DNA of 64,000 bases from Rhodoferax sp. OV413 (GCF_900104385.1 NZ_FNJA01000006.1:124001-188000), one strand, 5' to 3'. Positions 39,479 through 49,661 are shown, counted from the stretch's first letter. Notes: generated by a model from the letters alone, not told the origin. Program-made: numbers and translations.

Positions 39479-40681
39479 ATGAAAACTCTAGGCACCCCCC
39501 TGTCCCCCCACGCAACCAAGGTCATGCTGCTCGGCTCCGGCGAGCTCGGCAAAGAGGTGCTGATTGCGCTGCAGCGCCTGGGCGTGGAGACCATCGCCGT
39601 CGACCGCTATGCGAATGCCCCCGGCCAGCAGGTGGCCCACCATGCGCGCACCATCACCATGAGCGACCCGCTGCAGCTCAAGGCCTTGATCGAAGCCGAG
39701 CGCCCCGACCTGGTGGTGCCCGAGATCGAAGCCATCGCCACCCCCATGCTCGAAGAGCTGGAGGCCGCCGGCACGGTGCGCGTGATCCCCACCGCCCGCG
39801 CCGCCCGCCTGACCATGGACCGCGAAGGCATACGCCGCCTGGCTGCCGAGACCCTGGGCCTGCCGACCAGCCCCTATGTGTTCTGCGACTCGCTGGCCGA
39901 GCTGCAGGCCGCCATCGACAGCAAGATTGGCTACCCCTGCATCGTCAAGCCGGTGATGAGCAGCTCGGGCAAGGGCCAGAGCAAGATCAGCGGCCCGGCC
40001 GATGTGCAAACCGCCTGGGACTACGCGATGGCCGGCGGCCGGGTCAGCCACGGCCGGGTCATCGTCGAAGGCTTCATCGACTTCGACTACGAAATCACCC
40101 AGCTCACCGTGCGCGCCCTGGGCGCCGACGGCAAGGTGGAAACCCATTTCTGCGACCCCATCGGCCACATCCAGGTCAGCGGCGACTACGTGGAAAGCTG
40201 GCAGCCGCACCCCATGCCGCTGCCGGCCATCCAGCGCTCGCGCGAGATCGCCAAGGCCGTGACCGACAACCTGGGCGGCCAGGGCCTGTTCGGCGTCGAG
40301 CTGTTCGTCAAGGGCGACGAGGTCTGGTTCAGCGAAGTCAGCCCGCGCCCGCACGATACCGGCATGGTCACGCTGTGCACCCAGTGGCAAAACGAATTCG
40401 AGCTGCATGCGCGTGCCATCCTCGGCCTGCCGGTGAACACTGCACTCAAGAGCCCGGGCGCCAGCGCGGTGATCTACGGAGGCGTCGACGCCCAGGGCAT
40501 CGTCTTCGACGGCGTGGCCGAAGCGCTGCGTGTGCCGAATACCGACATCCGCTTGTTCGGCAAGCCCGAGAGCTTCGTCAAGCGCCGCATGGGCGTGGCC
40601 CTGGCGTTCGACGCCGACGTGGAAGTCGCCCGCAGCCGCGCCAAGCAGGCGGCCGCGCTGGTCAAGCCGCGCGCGGTCTAA
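39479..40681 (+). CDS. purT: Formate-dependent GAR transformylase PurT
   Basis: 400-aa ATP-grasp enzyme of purine synthesis: formate + ATP + glycinamide ribonucleotide give formyl-GAR. Shown by the N-terminal [35 protein letters not shown] (ATP grasp), [27 protein letters not shown] with metal-binding Glu residues, and [17 protein letters not shown]. Length fits (E. coli 392). An mscS-type gene follows after 9 bp. Confidence 0.97.
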   Translation: MKTLGTPLSPHATKVMLLGSGELGKEVLIALQRLGVETIAVDRYANAPGQQVAHHARTITMSDPLQLKALIEAERPDLVVPEIEAIATPMLEELEAAGTVRVIPTARAARLTMDREGIRRLAAETLGLPTSPYVFCDSLAELQAAIDSKIGYPCIVKPVMSSSGKGQSKISGPADVQTAWDYAMAGGRVSHGRVIVEGFIDFDYEITQLTVRALGADGKVETHFCDPIGHIQVSGDYVESWQPHPMPLPAIQRSREIAKAVTDNLGGQGLFGVELFVKGDEVWFSEVSPRPHDTGMVTLCTQWQNEFELHARAILGLPVNTALKSPGASAVIYGGVDAQGIVFDGVAEALRVPNTDIRLFGKPESFVKRRMGVALAFDADVEVARSRAKQAAALVKPRAV

Positions 40682-40690
40682 GCGCGTTCC

Positions 40691-41764
40691 GTGAACCAGC
40701 TCATTGCCTGGGCCGACGACTCGGCGTTGCGTATTCTTCTTGCGGCCGGCCTGGCCATCGTGCTGGGGCTGGTGGCGCATGCGGTGGGCGCGCTGCTGGT
40801 GCGGCGGGTCACGCGCAACCTGCCGCTGGCCTCGGCCATCGCCCAGGCCTGCCATGCGCCGGCCCGGGTGGTGCTGCCGCTGATCGCGCTGCAGGCTGTG
40901 TGGCAGATAGCGCCGCACGACTTTCCGCTCATCGCCGGTGTGCGCCATGTGAATGTGCTGTTGCTGTTGACCGGCCTGACCTGGCTGGGCCTGCGCGTGG
41001 TGCGCGGCGCCACCCAGGGCCTGATCGCCCTGCACCCGCTGCAGGTGGAGGACAACCTGAACGCCCGCCGCGTCCACACCCAGGCCAAGGTGCTGGCCAA
41101 CACCCTGGTGTTCGGCATACTGGTGACCGGGCTGGCGGCAGTGCTGATGACCTTTCCCGAGGCCCGGCAGTTTGGCGCCAGCCTGCTGGCATCGGCTGGC
41201 GTGGTCGGGCTGGTCGTGGGCATCGCCGCGCGGCCGGTGCTGGGCAATCTGCTGGCCGGCCTGCAGATCGCGCTGGGCCAGCCGCTGCGCATAGACGACG
41301 TGCTGATCGTGCAGGGCGAGTGGGGCCGGGTCGAGGAGATCACCGGCACCTACGTGGTGCTGCGCGTCTGGGACCAGCGGCGGCTGATCATTCCGCTGCA
41401 GTGGTTCATCGAAAACCCGTTCCAGAACTGGACCCGGCGCAACCCCGAAATGATAGGCACGGTGTTCTTGTGGGTGGACTACGCCATGGCCATGGACCCG
41501 CTGCGCGCCGAAGCCCTGCGCATCTGCCAGCGCTCGCCGGCCTGGGACGGCCGCCATTGCAAGCTGGACGTGACCGACACCGCCGCCCACGGCGTGCAGA
41601 TCCGGCTGGAGGTGACCTCGGCCAATGCCGATCTGCTGTGGCGGCTGCGCTGCGATGTGCGCGAAGGCCTGGTGGACTTCATGCAGCGCCACTACCCGCA
41701 GCACCTGCCGCGCATGCGCGCCGAGCTGGATGCGCGGCCGGCCTTGCCAGGCGTTGCGCCGTGA
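40691..41764 (+). CDS. MscS-family mechanosensitive channel
   Basis: 357 aa starting at GTG 9 bp after purT. About four hydrophobic helices precede the pore helix and beta domain, recognised by GLVVGIAARPVLGNLLAGLQIALGQPLRIDD and RVEEITGTYVVLRVWDQRRLIIPLQWFIENPFQNW. Should act as a stretch-activated or solute-leak channel of the inner membrane. Likely co-transcribed with purT, without an obvious functional link. Confidence 0.87.
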   Translation: MNQLIAWADDSALRILLAAGLAIVLGLVAHAVGALLVRRVTRNLPLASAIAQACHAPARVVLPLIALQAVWQIAPHDFPLIAGVRHVNVLLLLTGLTWLGLRVVRGATQGLIALHPLQVEDNLNARRVHTQAKVLANTLVFGILVTGLAAVLMTFPEARQFGASLLASAGVVGLVVGIAARPVLGNLLAGLQIALGQPLRIDDVLIVQGEWGRVEEITGTYVVLRVWDQRRLIIPLQWFIENPFQNWTRRNPEMIGTVFLWVDYAMAMDPLRAEALRICQRSPAWDGRHCKLDVTDTAAHGVQIRLEVTSANADLLWRLRCDVREGLVDFMQRHYPQHLPRMRAELDARPALPGVAP

Positions 41765-41770
41765 ATCGGA

Positions 41771-41830
41771 TTTTGCTATTTATTTGGTAGCTGTTCACGC
41801 ATATTGCATATGCGCTAGAGCCCTAAAAAG
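41771..41830 (-). repeat. Dispersed palindromic repeat, copy 8
   Basis: Reverse-oriented copy: GCTATTTATTTGGTAGCTG...ACGC...TGCGCTAGAGCC. Confidence 0.65.
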
Positions 41831-41907
41831 CTTCAAACCAATGTAGCCGGTATGTAAAGCAAACGCGGTACAGTGCAGGGCATAAAAGCTTTGCAGGAGA
41901 CCGACCG

Positions 41908-42513
41908 ATGAACCGCCTGATCCGTGCCGCCATGCTGGCCGCCCCGCTGCTGTGCCAGCCTGTGTGGGCCGCCGCGGCCAATGCGCCGAGCACCCCGTTT
42001 GCCGCCGATGCCCAGGTGCTGGGCACACCGTTGCAGCTGAATGGCGCCGGCACCCGCTACCGCGCGGTGTTCAAGGTCTACGACATGGCCTTGTACACGC
42101 CGCGCAAGGTGTCCAGCCCCGAGGAGCTGCGCGCCCTGCCCGGGCCCAAGCTGCTGAGCTTTACCGCGCTGCGTGAAGTCTCCGGCACCGACCTGGGCCT
42201 GGCCTTCATCAAAGGCCTGTCGGCCAATTCGCCCAAGGAGCTTGTGCTCAAGCACACCACCTCGGCGAACCGGCTGATCGAAATCTTCTCCGGCCGCAGC
42301 AAGCTGGCCGCGGGCGACAGCTTTGCGATGCAGTTCATCCCCGGCCAGGGCACCTTGTTCTTCATCGCCGGCCAGCCCCAGGGCACGCCGGTGGGCGACG
42401 CCGAGTTCTTCGGCATGGTGCTGAACATCTGGGTCGGCGACAGCCCGGCCGACTACGGGCTGAAAGCCGCGCTGCTGGGCCAGGAAGCGCCGGTCAAGAA
42501 GAACGGCTACTGA
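41908..42513 (+). CDS. Periplasmic chalcone-isomerase-like protein
   Basis: 201 aa: signal peptide (cleavage after VWAAA) and a chalcone-isomerase-like fold with YRAVFKVYDMALYTPRKVSS and GTLFFIAGQPQGTPVGDAEFFGMVLNIWVGDSPAD. Bacterial members lack a known reaction and may bind fatty acids. GCAGGAGA precedes the ATG. Convergent and overlapping by 7 bp with the DeoR gene. Confidence 0.82.
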   Translation: MNRLIRAAMLAAPLLCQPVWAAAANAPSTPFAADAQVLGTPLQLNGAGTRYRAVFKVYDMALYTPRKVSSPEELRALPGPKLLSFTALREVSGTDLGLAFIKGLSANSPKELVLKHTTSANRLIEIFSGRSKLAAGDSFAMQFIPGQGTLFFIAGQPQGTPVGDAEFFGMVLNIWVGDSPADYGLKAALLGQEAPVKKNGY

Positions 42514-43265
42514 GCCCGGACCAAGGTCAGACCTAGCCCCGTCAGCGCCGCCACCTCCTGGTCGCTGGTGCCGGGCTCGACCACCAGGCCGGTGGCACTG
42601 CTGCAGGGGCCGATCACATAGGGCGAGGCGGCGTGCAGTTTCTCGGCCGAGGCCAGCACCCAGGTCTCGGCCGCCTGGGCCATCAGCGCGCGCTTCACAT
42701 GGGCTTCTTCCATGTCGCCAGTGCTGAGTCCGGCCGTGGCGCTGATGCCGGTGACTCCCATGAAATACAGGTCGGCGCGCACCTGGCGGATCGCTTCGAT
42801 GGCCGCCGCGCCCACCGCCACCACCGAATGCTTGAACAGGCGTCCGCCCACCAGCTGCACCTCGACCAGCGGGTGCTCGACCAGGGCCAGCGCGATGGTC
42901 GGACTGTGCGTCACCACCGTAGCCTGCAGGCTGTGCGGCAGCCGCAGCGCCAGCTGCTGGCAGGTGGTGCCGCCGTCGATGAACACCACCTGGCCAGGCT
43001 GCACCAGGGCCGCGGCGGCGGCGGCAATCGCCTGCTTGCCCGCCATCTGCAGCTGGCTGCGCGCAGCAAAGTTGGCCACCGCCGGCGAGGCGGGCAGGGC
43101 GCCGCCGTGCACCCGCTGCAGCAGGCCGCGCGCAGCCAGCGCCCGCAGGTCGCGGCGGATGGTGTCTTCCGACAGGCCGAGGCTGGCGCTCAGGTCGGCA
43201 GCGACGATGCGGCCGTCGCGGCGCAGGGTTTCCAGGATCAGTTGTTTGCGTTGCTGGGTCAGCAT
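42507..43265 (-). CDS. DeoR-family transcriptional regulator
   Basis: 252 aa. N-terminal HTH RRDGRIVAADLSASLGLSED with TIRRDLRALAARG, then a sugar-phosphate-sensing domain with FIDGGTTCQQLALRLP and VHSPTIALAL-like loops. Usually represses sugar or nucleoside catabolism genes; none is adjacent. Divergent from nudK, which it could regulate. Confidence 0.87.
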   Translation of the reverse strand: MLTQQRKQLILETLRRDGRIVAADLSASLGLSEDTIRRDLRALAARGLLQRVHGGALPASPAVANFAARSQLQMAGKQAIAAAAAALVQPGQVVFIDGGTTCQQLALRLPHSLQATVVTHSPTIALALVEHPLVEVQLVGGRLFKHSVVAVGAAAIEAIRQVRADLYFMGVTGISATAGLSTGDMEEAHVKRALMAQAAETWVLASAEKLHAASPYVIGPCSSATGLVVEPGTSDQEVAALTGLGLTLVRAQ

Positions 43266-43357
43266 GGGGTTTCCGTTCAGATATGCATGATTATCATTGA
43301 AGTTGCACGAATGTGCATGTTTACGCTAGACTGCCTGCTATCACCTTGGGAGCCCGC

Positions 43358-43948
43358 ATGCAAGCCAATGACATCCGCATCGTCGAACAAAAAGTCCTGT
43401 CCGACGATTGGTACCTGCTGAAGAAGAACACCTTTGAGTTGCGCCGGCGCGACGGTAGCTGGCAGCGCCAGAGCCGTGAAACCTACGACCGCGGCAATGG
43501 CGCGACCATCCTGCTCTACCACCCGGGCCAGGGTACGGTGGTGTTGACGCGGCAGTTCCGCTTTCCTACTTTTGTGAATGGCAACCCCGACGGCATGCTG
43601 ATCGAAACCTGCGCCGGCCTGCTGGACCAGGACGACCCCGCTACCTGCATCCGCCGCGAAACCGAAGAGGAAACCGGCTTTCGCCTGCGCGATGTACGCA
43701 AGGTGTTCGAGGCCTATATGAGCCCGGGCTCGGTGACCGAGCGGGTGTTCTTCTTCGTCGGCGAATACAGCGAGGCCGACAAGGTGTCGGACGGTGGTGG
43801 CGAGCACCACGAAGGCGAAGACATCGAAGTGCTGGAGCTACCCCTGGCCGAGGCCCTGCAGATGGTGGCCGATGGCCGTATCTGCGATGGCAAGACCATC
43901 ATGTTGCTGCAGTATGCGCAGCTGCATGGTCTGGCGTATCCCGCCTGA
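43358..43948 (+). CDS. nudK: NudK-type Nudix hydrolase (GDP-mannose pyrophosphatase)
   Basis: 196 aa, the length of E. coli NudK (191). The Nudix box is [22 protein letters not shown], with the shortened spacing seen in NudK; other family parts are [33 protein letters not shown] and [14 protein letters not shown]. Hydrolyses GDP-mannose-like nucleotide sugars. ATG with GGGAG 7 nt upstream. An upstream ATG at 43313 was rejected. Confidence 0.88.
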   Translation: MQANDIRIVEQKVLSDDWYLLKKNTFELRRRDGSWQRQSRETYDRGNGATILLYHPGQGTVVLTRQFRFPTFVNGNPDGMLIETCAGLLDQDDPATCIRRETEEETGFRLRDVRKVFEAYMSPGSVTERVFFFVGEYSEADKVSDGGGEHHEGEDIEVLELPLAEALQMVADGRICDGKTIMLLQYAQLHGLAYPA

Positions 43949-43972
43949 ACGGCGGCCCCGCACGCAGCGGGC

Positions 43973-45187
43973 TTAAATAACTGTTTGTCCGAGTCCGCCG
44001 TCGGACTGCACCATGCGGCCGCGGCCTTCGTGCTTGGCTGAGTAGAGCGCGGTATCGGCGCGCGCCAGCAGGCCGGCCAGGGTGCCGTCGCCGTCGCGCA
44101 GAACCGCCACGCCGGCACTGAAGTTCATGTGGAAACCCAGCTCTTTTTCGCCTACTTCCTGCAGCATGGCGCGCAGCCGCTGGTCGAAGCCTATGCTGGC
44201 CGAGCGGTGGGTATTGGCCAGCACGATGCAGAATTCTTCGCCGCCCAGGCGGCCCACCAGGTCGCCGGTGCGGCGGCTTTCGCGCAGCAGCCGGGCGAAC
44301 AGCTTGAGCGCCTTGTCGCCGACCTCGTGGCCATGGGTGTCGTTGATGCGCTTGAAGTGGTCCAGGTCCAGCATCATCAGCGTCAGCGGCTGCTGGTAGC
44401 GCTGGGCGTTGGCAAACATGCCCTCGGCCCGCTCCATCCAGCCGCGCCGGTTCAGCAGGCCGGTCAGGCCGTCGGTCATGGCCAGGCTGTGCAGCCTGGC
44501 CTTGGCCTCGTCGCGCCAGGCGGCCAGCAAGGCCACCACCGAGACGATGGTGCCCAGGTTCAGCGTCACCGCCATGGTCAGGTTGATGCTTTGCAGCGCG
44601 GCCTCCGAGCCCCAGATGCCGATCGCCGCCCGCACCAGCATCAGGCCCGCGGTGCCGACCAGGCAGGCGCACAGCCACCAGCGCCAGGCCCGGCCTACAT
44701 GGCGCAGCGGGAATAGCGTGGCCCGCGCCACCAGCAGCAGCATGGCCGCCAGGCACAGGTGCGACCAGCCGAGCTGGAAGTCCGGGCTGGCAAAACCCAG
44801 CGCATAGCCGAGCGGCGCGGCCACCAGCAGCACCAGCAAGGAGCGTGCGCACCAGCGGTAGTCGAGCCAGTCCTGCGGGCTGCGGCGGATTGGCCGCTTG
44901 CGGTATTTGTTCGGCCGGCTGCGGTGGCCCAGCCAGCTACCCAGCGCCCGGTGCAGCAGCCACTGGCACAGGCCGAACAGCGCCACGGCCAGCGGCGCCA
45001 GCACCGGTGCCCAGGCATAGCCGGCGGCGATGCTGGACGCCCCGCCGAGCACCAGGGCCACCACCCCCAACTGGGCGCAGCGGGTGGCGGCACTGGCCTG
45101 GCTGCCAACCATGGTCAGCAAGGCAATCGACACCATGAACAGGTTCGCGGTGGCGATCACCAGCAGGGTGGGAATATCGAGCTGCAT
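43973..45187 (-). CDS. Membrane diguanylate cyclase (GGDEF)
   Basis: 404 aa. About six to seven membrane helices form the sensor part (residues 5-225), followed by a GGDEF domain: TDGLTGLLNRRGWME, LDHFKRINDTHGHEVGDKAL and active-site LVGRLGGEEFCIVLANTH (GGEEF), so it should make c-di-GMP. No inhibitory RxxD is obvious just before the active site. The sensor family is not recognised. Confidence 0.9.
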   Translation of the reverse strand: MQLDIPTLLVIATANLFMVSIALLTMVGSQASAATRCAQLGVVALVLGGASSIAAGYAWAPVLAPLAVALFGLCQWLLHRALGSWLGHRSRPNKYRKRPIRRSPQDWLDYRWCARSLLVLLVAAPLGYALGFASPDFQLGWSHLCLAAMLLLVARATLFPLRHVGRAWRWWLCACLVGTAGLMLVRAAIGIWGSEAALQSINLTMAVTLNLGTIVSVVALLAAWRDEAKARLHSLAMTDGLTGLLNRRGWMERAEGMFANAQRYQQPLTLMMLDLDHFKRINDTHGHEVGDKALKLFARLLRESRRTGDLVGRLGGEEFCIVLANTHRSASIGFDQRLRAMLQEVGEKELGFHMNFSAGVAVLRDGDGTLAGLLARADTALYSAKHEGRGRMVQSDGGLGQTVI

Positions 45188-45205
45188 CGGAGAACAGGTG
45201 TGCGG

Positions 45206-46705
45206 TTACTGGAAGGCGACTTCGGCAAAGCTGCGCAGCTTGCGGCTGTGCAGCTGCGTCAGGCCCTGGGCGCGCAGCAGTTCGATGGCGCGGATGCCGA
45301 TGCGCAGATGCTGGTCGACCCGTTCGCGGTAGAAGTGATTCGCCATGCCGGGCAGCTTGATCTCGCCGTGCAAAGGTTTGTCGCTGACGCACAGCAAGGT
45401 GCCGTAGGGCACGCGGAAGCGGAAGCCGTTGGCAGCGATGGTGGCGGATTCCATGTCCAGCGCCACTGCACGGCTCTGGCTGAAGCGGCGCTGTGGCTGG
45501 TTGTTCGGCAGCAGCTCCCAGTTGCGGTTGTCGGTGCTGGCCACGGTGCCGGTGCGCATGATGTTCTTCAGCGCCACACCTTGCACCTGGGTCACGTCGG
45601 CCACGGCCTGTTCCAGCGCCTGCTGGATTTCGGCCAGGGCCGGGATCGGCACCCACAGCGGCAGTTCTTCGTCCAGCACATGGTCTTCGCGCACATAGCC
45701 GTGGGCCAGCACGTAGTCGCCCAGCTGCTGGCTGTTGCGCAGGCCGGCGCAGTGGCCAACCATGATCCAGGCATGCGGGCGCAGCACGGCGATGTGGTCG
45801 GTGATGTTCTTGGCGTTGGCCGGGCCGACGCCGATGTTGACCATGGTGATGCCGGCGTTGTCGGAGCGCACCAGGTGGTAGCCGGGCATTTGCGGCAGGC
45901 GCGGCGGCACAGCGCCCAGTGCGTCCACCGCTTCGGGCGGCAGGCCCACCCGGCGGGTGATGACGTTGCCGGGCTCGACGAATGCGCAGTATTCGCTGTT
46001 CGGGTCGGCCATGGCCGCATGGCCCATGCGCACGAATTCGTCGATGTAGAACTGGTAGTTGGTGAACAGCACGAAGTTCTGGAAGTGCTCGGGCCCGGTG
46101 CCGGTGTAGTGGCGCATGCGGTGCAGCGAATAGTCGACCCGCGGCGCGGTGAACAGCGACAGCGGCAGCGGTTCGCCGGGGTGCGGCTCGTAGGTGCCGT
46201 TGGCGATGCCGTCGTCCATGGCGGCCAGGTCGGGCAGGTCGAACACGTCGCGCATCAGCATGCGGCGGCTGGCGTCCATGTGGCCTTCGACGTGGTCGTG
46301 TTCGGCAAATGAGAAGTGCACCGGAATCGGCAGCGCGCTGGTGCCGATCTCCAGCTCGACCTGGTGGTTTTGCAGCAGCAGGCGGAACTGTTCGAGGTAG
46401 TAGCTGTGGTACAGGTCGGGCCGGGTCAGCGTGGTCTCGAAGCGGCCGGGGCCGGCCACGAAGCCGTAGCTGAGGTGCGCGCTTTCGATCAGGGCGCTGG
46501 CGGCACGGGCCACGGTTTCGGTGTGCAGGCGCACAAACGGGTAGCAGGCCCGCACATGGCCGGGCAGGGTTTCACCGGCCACAAAGCGCTGCATGGCCGA
46601 GCGCAGGTGGTCGATCTGCTGGTCGTAAATCAGCCGGACCTGCGCCAGGGCGGCAACCGGATCGGTGAAGCGGGTGGGGGCGATAAAGGCGGGCAGGTAA
46701 GGCAT
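45206..46705 (-). CDS. amn: AMP nucleosidase Amn
   Basis: 499 aa (E. coli 484). Splits AMP into adenine and ribose-5-phosphate in purine balance. N-terminal regulatory domain followed by a nucleoside-phosphorylase-like catalytic domain: TMVNIGVGPANAKNITDHIAVLRPHAWIMVGHCAGLR and the purine/ribose site ALDMESATIAANGFRFRVPYGTLLCVSDKP. Start at MPYLPAF; an in-frame ATG five codons upstream is possible. Confidence 0.93.
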   Translation of the reverse strand: MPYLPAFIAPTRFTDPVAALAQVRLIYDQQIDHLRSAMQRFVAGETLPGHVRACYPFVRLHTETVARAASALIESAHLSYGFVAGPGRFETTLTRPDLYHSYYLEQFRLLLQNHQVELEIGTSALPIPVHFSFAEHDHVEGHMDASRRMLMRDVFDLPDLAAMDDGIANGTYEPHPGEPLPLSLFTAPRVDYSLHRMRHYTGTGPEHFQNFVLFTNYQFYIDEFVRMGHAAMADPNSEYCAFVEPGNVITRRVGLPPEAVDALGAVPPRLPQMPGYHLVRSDNAGITMVNIGVGPANAKNITDHIAVLRPHAWIMVGHCAGLRNSQQLGDYVLAHGYVREDHVLDEELPLWVPIPALAEIQQALEQAVADVTQVQGVALKNIMRTGTVASTDNRNWELLPNNQPQRRFSQSRAVALDMESATIAANGFRFRVPYGTLLCVSDKPLHGEIKLPGMANHFYRERVDQHLRIGIRAIELLRAQGLTQLHSRKLRSFAEVAFQ

Positions 46706-46730
46706 GGGTCTATTGTGCAACGCAACAAGC

Positions 46731-48104
46731 TCAGCGAGATAGGGGGATGGGGTCGCGCATGGTGACGAATTCTTCGGCCATGGTGGGGTGGATGCCGATG
46801 GTGCTGTCGAACACTGCCTTGGTGGCGCCGGCCTTCATGGCCACGGCAAAGCCTTGCACTATTTCGCCAGCATCGGCGCCCACCATGTGCAGGCCGACCA
46901 CGCGGTCGCTCGCATCGTCGACCACCAGCTTCATCAGCGTGCGTTCGGTGCTGCCGCTGAGCGTGTGCTTCAGCGATTTGAATTCGCTGCGGTAGATGCT
47001 GACCGGGCCAAACTGTTCGCGCGCTGCGGCTTCCGTCAAGCCGACGGTACCGATGTTGGGGTGGGTGAACACCGCGGTGGGGATGAGATCGTAGTCCATG
47101 CTGCGTGCCGCCTTGCCAGCCTTGGGGCCGAACAAATGGTCGACCAGGGCCATGGCTTCGCCCAGTGCCACCGGTGTGAGCTGCAACCGCGCGGTCACGT
47201 CGCCGAGTGCATAGACCGAGGGCACCGAGGTCTGGTAGTGGCGGTCCACCTCGATCGCGCCGTCCTTGCCCTGGGCGATGCCCAGCGTCTCCAGGCCCAT
47301 GCCTTGCACATTCGGCACCCGGCCGATGGCGTACAGCACCTGGTCGACGGTCAGGGTGTCGCCGTTCGCCAGGCGTACCTCCAGCCCGGCGGCGGTGCGC
47401 AGGATGCTGGCCACATCGGTTTCCAGCCGCAGATCGACGCCAGCCTTGCGCACCTCTTGCGCCAGGAAGTTGCGCACGTCGTCGTCAAAGCCGCGCAGCA
47501 GCTGCTGGCCGCGGTACACCTGGGTCACCTGGGCACCCAGGCCGTTGAAGATGGAGGCAAATTCGCAGGCGATGTAGCCGCCGCCCACCACCAGCAGGCG
47601 CTGCGGGAACGGCTCCAGGTCGAACATCGCATCCGACACCACCGCATGCTCGGCACCGGGAATCGATGGCAGGCTGGGCGTGCCGCCGGTGGCGACCAGG
47701 ATGTGCTCGGCGGTGTAGCTCTGGTCGCCGACCTGTACGGTATGCGCGTCCAGCAGCGTGGCCCAGCCGGGAATGAGCTGCACGCCCGCGCCCACCAGCA
47801 GCTGCTGGTAGATGCCGTTGAGCCGGGTGATCTCGGTGGCGCGGTTTTTCTTCAGCAGGCTCCAGTCGAGGCTGGCGTGGCCCACCTGCCAGCCGAAGCC
47901 AGCGGCTTCTTCAAAGGCTTCGGCATAGTGCGCGGCGTAGCTGTAGAGCTTCTTGGGGATGCAGCCCACGTTGACGCAGGTGCCGCCCAGCGCGCCCACT
48001 TCGGCCAGCGCCACGCGCGCACCGCGCTGTGCGGCCATGCGCGCAGCCCGTACGCCGCCGCTGCCGCCACCCACCACCAAGAGATCGAACTGGAATGCGG
48101 GCAT
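46731..48104 (-). CDS. gor: Glutathione-disulfide reductase
   Basis: 457-aa FAD/NADPH disulfide reductase. FAD site LLVVGGGSGGVRAARMAA, redox-active Cys pair in GGTCVNVGCIPKKLYSY, NADPH site LLVVGGGYIACEFASIF and the C-terminal catalytic His-Glu in GIHPTMAEEFVTM. The VGCIPKKLYSYAAHYAE context marks it as Gor rather than Lpd. AAGGAAACC precedes the ATG; the upstream open frame is non-coding. Confidence 0.95.
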   Translation of the reverse strand: MPAFQFDLLVVGGGSGGVRAARMAAQRGARVALAEVGALGGTCVNVGCIPKKLYSYAAHYAEAFEEAAGFGWQVGHASLDWSLLKKNRATEITRLNGIYQQLLVGAGVQLIPGWATLLDAHTVQVGDQSYTAEHILVATGGTPSLPSIPGAEHAVVSDAMFDLEPFPQRLLVVGGGYIACEFASIFNGLGAQVTQVYRGQQLLRGFDDDVRNFLAQEVRKAGVDLRLETDVASILRTAAGLEVRLANGDTLTVDQVLYAIGRVPNVQGMGLETLGIAQGKDGAIEVDRHYQTSVPSVYALGDVTARLQLTPVALGEAMALVDHLFGPKAGKAARSMDYDLIPTAVFTHPNIGTVGLTEAAAREQFGPVSIYRSEFKSLKHTLSGSTERTLMKLVVDDASDRVVGLHMVGADAGEIVQGFAVAMKAGATKAVFDSTIGIHPTMAEEFVTMRDPIPLSR

Positions 48105-48145
48105 GCGGGTTTCCTTCTGGTTTGGGTGGAGCATTAGGCCCCAAA

Positions 48146-48190
48146 TGCTATTAAATATGTAGCTTGCGGTGCATGTATTTGCTGCGCCAT
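48146..48190 (-). repeat. Dispersed palindromic repeat, copy 9
   Basis: Reverse-oriented short copy: GCTATTAAATATGTAGC, then TTGCGGTGC...TGCTGCGCC, in the divergent gap between gor and the FKBP gene. Confidence 0.68.
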
Positions 48191-48274
48191 CCCCACTTCT
48201 GATGAAGCGAGGGGAAAACGCTGCCGAGAAACCGCAATAATGGATGGTATCTATTCCAACACCCAAGGTTTTTC

Positions 48275-48721
48275 GTGAAATTTGCTCTGACTACCGCCGC
48301 TTTCTGCCTGTTTGCCGCCAGCCTGACCAGCGCCAGCTGGGCCCAGACCACCGACGCCGCCGCTGCCGCCAAAGAGGCCGGAGCCGTCGTCACCCCCAGC
48401 GGCCTGGTCTACCGTTCGCTGAAAGACGGCACCGGCGCCAGCCCCACCGCGAGCGACAAGGTCAAGGTGCATTACCGCGGCACCTTCCTGGACGGCAAGG
48501 AATTCGACAGCTCGTACAAGCGCAATGAACCCATCGAGTTCCCGCTGAACGGCGTCATCAAATGCTGGACCGAAGGCGTGCAGAAAATGAAGGTCGGCGG
48601 CAAAGCCAAGCTCACCTGCCCACCGGCGATTGCCTACGGCGAGCGCGGCGCAGGTGGCGTGATCCCGGCCAATGCCACGCTGCAGTTCGAAGTCGAACTG
48701 CTCGGCATCAACGGCAAGTAA
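48275..48721 (+). CDS. Exported FKBP-type peptidyl-prolyl isomerase
   Basis: 148 aa: signal peptide (LFAASLTSASWAQ) and one FKBP domain with VKVHYRGTFLDGKEFDSSY, GVIKCWTEGVQKMKVGGKAKL and AYGERGAGGVIPANATLQFEVELL, all ligand-pocket residues retained. Should assist folding in the periplasm. Directly upstream of proC. Confidence 0.92.
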   Translation: MKFALTTAAFCLFAASLTSASWAQTTDAAAAAKEAGAVVTPSGLVYRSLKDGTGASPTASDKVKVHYRGTFLDGKEFDSSYKRNEPIEFPLNGVIKCWTEGVQKMKVGGKAKLTCPPAIAYGERGAGGVIPANATLQFEVELLGINGK

Positions 48722-48767
48722 GCACCTGGTCTCCACGTCCGCGACCCACTGTATTTCTGGAATTCCC

Positions 48768-49661
48768 ATGGCATCTTCCCGGCCTGCACCCATCAGCTCT
48801 TCGCCCTTCGGCCCCTCGTCCCAATCCGGCGGGCAGCCCAATGCCGCTGCACACGACCAGATCGCCTTCATCGGCGGCGGCAACATGGCCAGCGCCATCA
48901 TCGGCGGGCTGGTCAAGAAAGGTGTGCCGGCCAACCACATCCTGGTGATCGAGCCCTGGGCCGAGGCGCGTGCCAAGCTGCTGGCCGACTTCGCCATCCA
49001 GGCCCATGAAATGCCCGGCCCGGTGCTGGCCCAGGCGCGCACTGTGGTCTGGGCGGTGAAGCCGCAGATGTTCAAGGACGCGGCCTTGCAAACCCGCTTC
49101 CATACCAAGACTGCCCTGCATCTGAGCGTGGCCGCGGGCATCCGCAGCGACAGCATTGCCAAATGGCTGGACACCGAACGCGTAGTGCGCGCCATGCCCA
49201 ACACCCCGGCGCTGATCGGCAAGGGCATGACAGCGCTGTTCGCCCGGCCGGCCGTGTCGGATGCCGACCGCCAGGTCATTGAAAAGGTGCTGGCCGCCAC
49301 CGGCGAAAGCCTGTGGGTGGGAGTGGAGGAGCAGCTGGATGCGGTGACCGCCTTGTCGGGCTCGGGCCCGGCCTATGTGTTCTACCTGATCGAAGCCATG
49401 ACCCAGGCGGGTGCCGACATGGGCTTGTCGCGCGACCAGGCGCATAGGCTGGCGGTTGGCACTTTTGTCGGCGCATCGGCTCTGGCCCGCGCCTCCAACG
49501 AGCCGCCGGAGATCCTGCGCCAGCGTGTCACGTCCAAGGGTGGCACCACCCATGCGGCCATCACCTCGATGGACCAGGACGGGCTGAAGAACACCTTCAT
49601 GCGTGCCCTGCACGCCGCCAAGCACCGCGCCCGCGAGCTGGGCGATGAGTTCGGGGATTAG
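48768..49661 (+). CDS. proC: Pyrroline-5-carboxylate reductase ProC
   Basis: 297 aa. Last step of proline synthesis, NADPH-dependent. Rossmann motif IAFIGGGNMASAIIGGL begins near residue 33 and the family signature ALSGSGPAYVFYLIEAM and GTTHAAITSMDQDGL are present. The first ~30 residues (Ser/Pro/Gly-rich) exceed the usual start; a start inside this stretch, closer to AAAHDQIAFIG, cannot be excluded. Confidence 0.92.
   Translation: MASSRPAPISSSPFGPSSQSGGQPNAAAHDQIAFIGGGNMASAIIGGLVKKGVPANHILVIEPWAEARAKLLADFAIQAHEMPGPVLAQARTVVWAVKPQMFKDAALQTRFHTKTALHLSVAAGIRSDSIAKWLDTERVVRAMPNTPALIGKGMTALFARPAVSDADRQVIEKVLAATGESLWVGVEEQLDAVTALSGSGPAYVFYLIEAMTQAGADMGLSRDQAHRLAVGTFVGASALARASNEPPEILRQRVTSKGGTTHAAITSMDQDGLKNTFMRALHAAKHRARELGDEFGD

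Noticed and set aside
39488-41704. Very long antisense frame opposite purT and the MscS gene
   Set aside because: It mirrors codon structure of two clear genes, is rich in His/Gln/Gly and Ala, and shows no recognisable domain; typical of high-GC shadow frames.
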